A stretch of DNA of 64,000 nucleotides from Pseudoxanthomonas winnipegensis (GTDB taxonomy: Bacteria > Pseudomonadota > Gammaproteobacteria > Xanthomonadales > Xanthomonadaceae), in assembly GCF_004283755.1 (NCBI RefSeq), contig NZ_SHMH01000002.1:434001-498000 (forward strand), written 5' to 3'. Below the pieces are notes generated by a model. That model made no database searches and was not told the DNA's origin. It saw only the letters and a list, made by a program, of their open reading frames with translations. Positions 63,993-64,000 of this stretch are shown here, one piece after another. How positions within the stretch are numbered: the first letter of the stretch is position 1; every line of letters begins with the position of its first letter. Made by a program: the position numbers and the translations under genes.

Positions 63993-64000
63993 GGCGCCAC

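Overview
This is a GC-rich, densely coded chromosomal segment that I assign to a gamma-proteobacterium of the Xanthomonadaceae (Xanthomonas / Stenotrophomonas / Pseudoxanthomonas / Lysobacter group). The main reasons are a type IV secretion effector with a C-terminal domain of the XVIPCD type, an S46 dipeptidyl peptidase, a TonB receptor operon for amino-sugar polymers, the tatABC / YSC84 / hemH neighbourhood and several families of hairpin repeats between genes. No rRNA, tRNA, CRISPR array, prophage or complete insertion sequence was seen.

Layout. 1-3330: amino-sugar locus (SIS-domain isomerase/deaminase, ROK kinase, DeoR regulator) with two back-to-back promoters carrying matching operator-like sequences; the left-going gene lies outside the window. 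3550-5330: low-GC island of integron gene cassettes with two attC sites and no integrase. 5443-10472: tex, a small membrane protein, an Fsr-type exporter and its divergent AraC regulator, which has an in-frame stop in its second helix-turn-helix. 10592-12524: a candidate antibacterial immunity lipoprotein / T4SS metallopeptidase-effector pair. 12833-17237: small membrane protein, VOC protein, a repeat array, a DPP11-type peptidase and an unrecognised low-GC gene.

17298-23224: tamAB. 23400-29770: glyQ-GST-glyS on the minus strand, divergent from an orphan GspE-like ATPase and an amidotransferase. 29833-34774: membrane protein, tatABC, YSC84-like protein and hemH. 34771-41596: two alpha/beta hydrolases, an AraC/GyrI-like regulator, a YgjP-type metallopeptidase, rdgC, a lipoprotein and ttcA. 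41713-49608: a SlyX/DUF465-like small protein, an acyltransferase-like gene behind a sigma-54-type promoter, three overlapping single-pass membrane proteins, a polytopic membrane protein and plsB with an upstream lipoprotein gene.

50334-63185: a chitin/chitosan utilisation operon in one direction: glucokinase, GH20 hexosaminidase, TonB receptor, APC-type permease, GH2 exo-glucosaminidase, LacI regulator and a sulfotransferase. It starts at a TTGACA promoter overlapped by a perfect 14-bp LacI-type palindrome. pyrF closes the window in the opposite direction. Read together, the receptor would import chito-oligomers across the outer membrane, the two glycosidases would trim them to GlcNAc and GlcN in the periplasm, the permease would carry the monomers in and the kinase would phosphorylate them. 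Between plsB and this operon a left-going promoter and a strong Rho-independent terminator define a probable small RNA or an attenuated leader.
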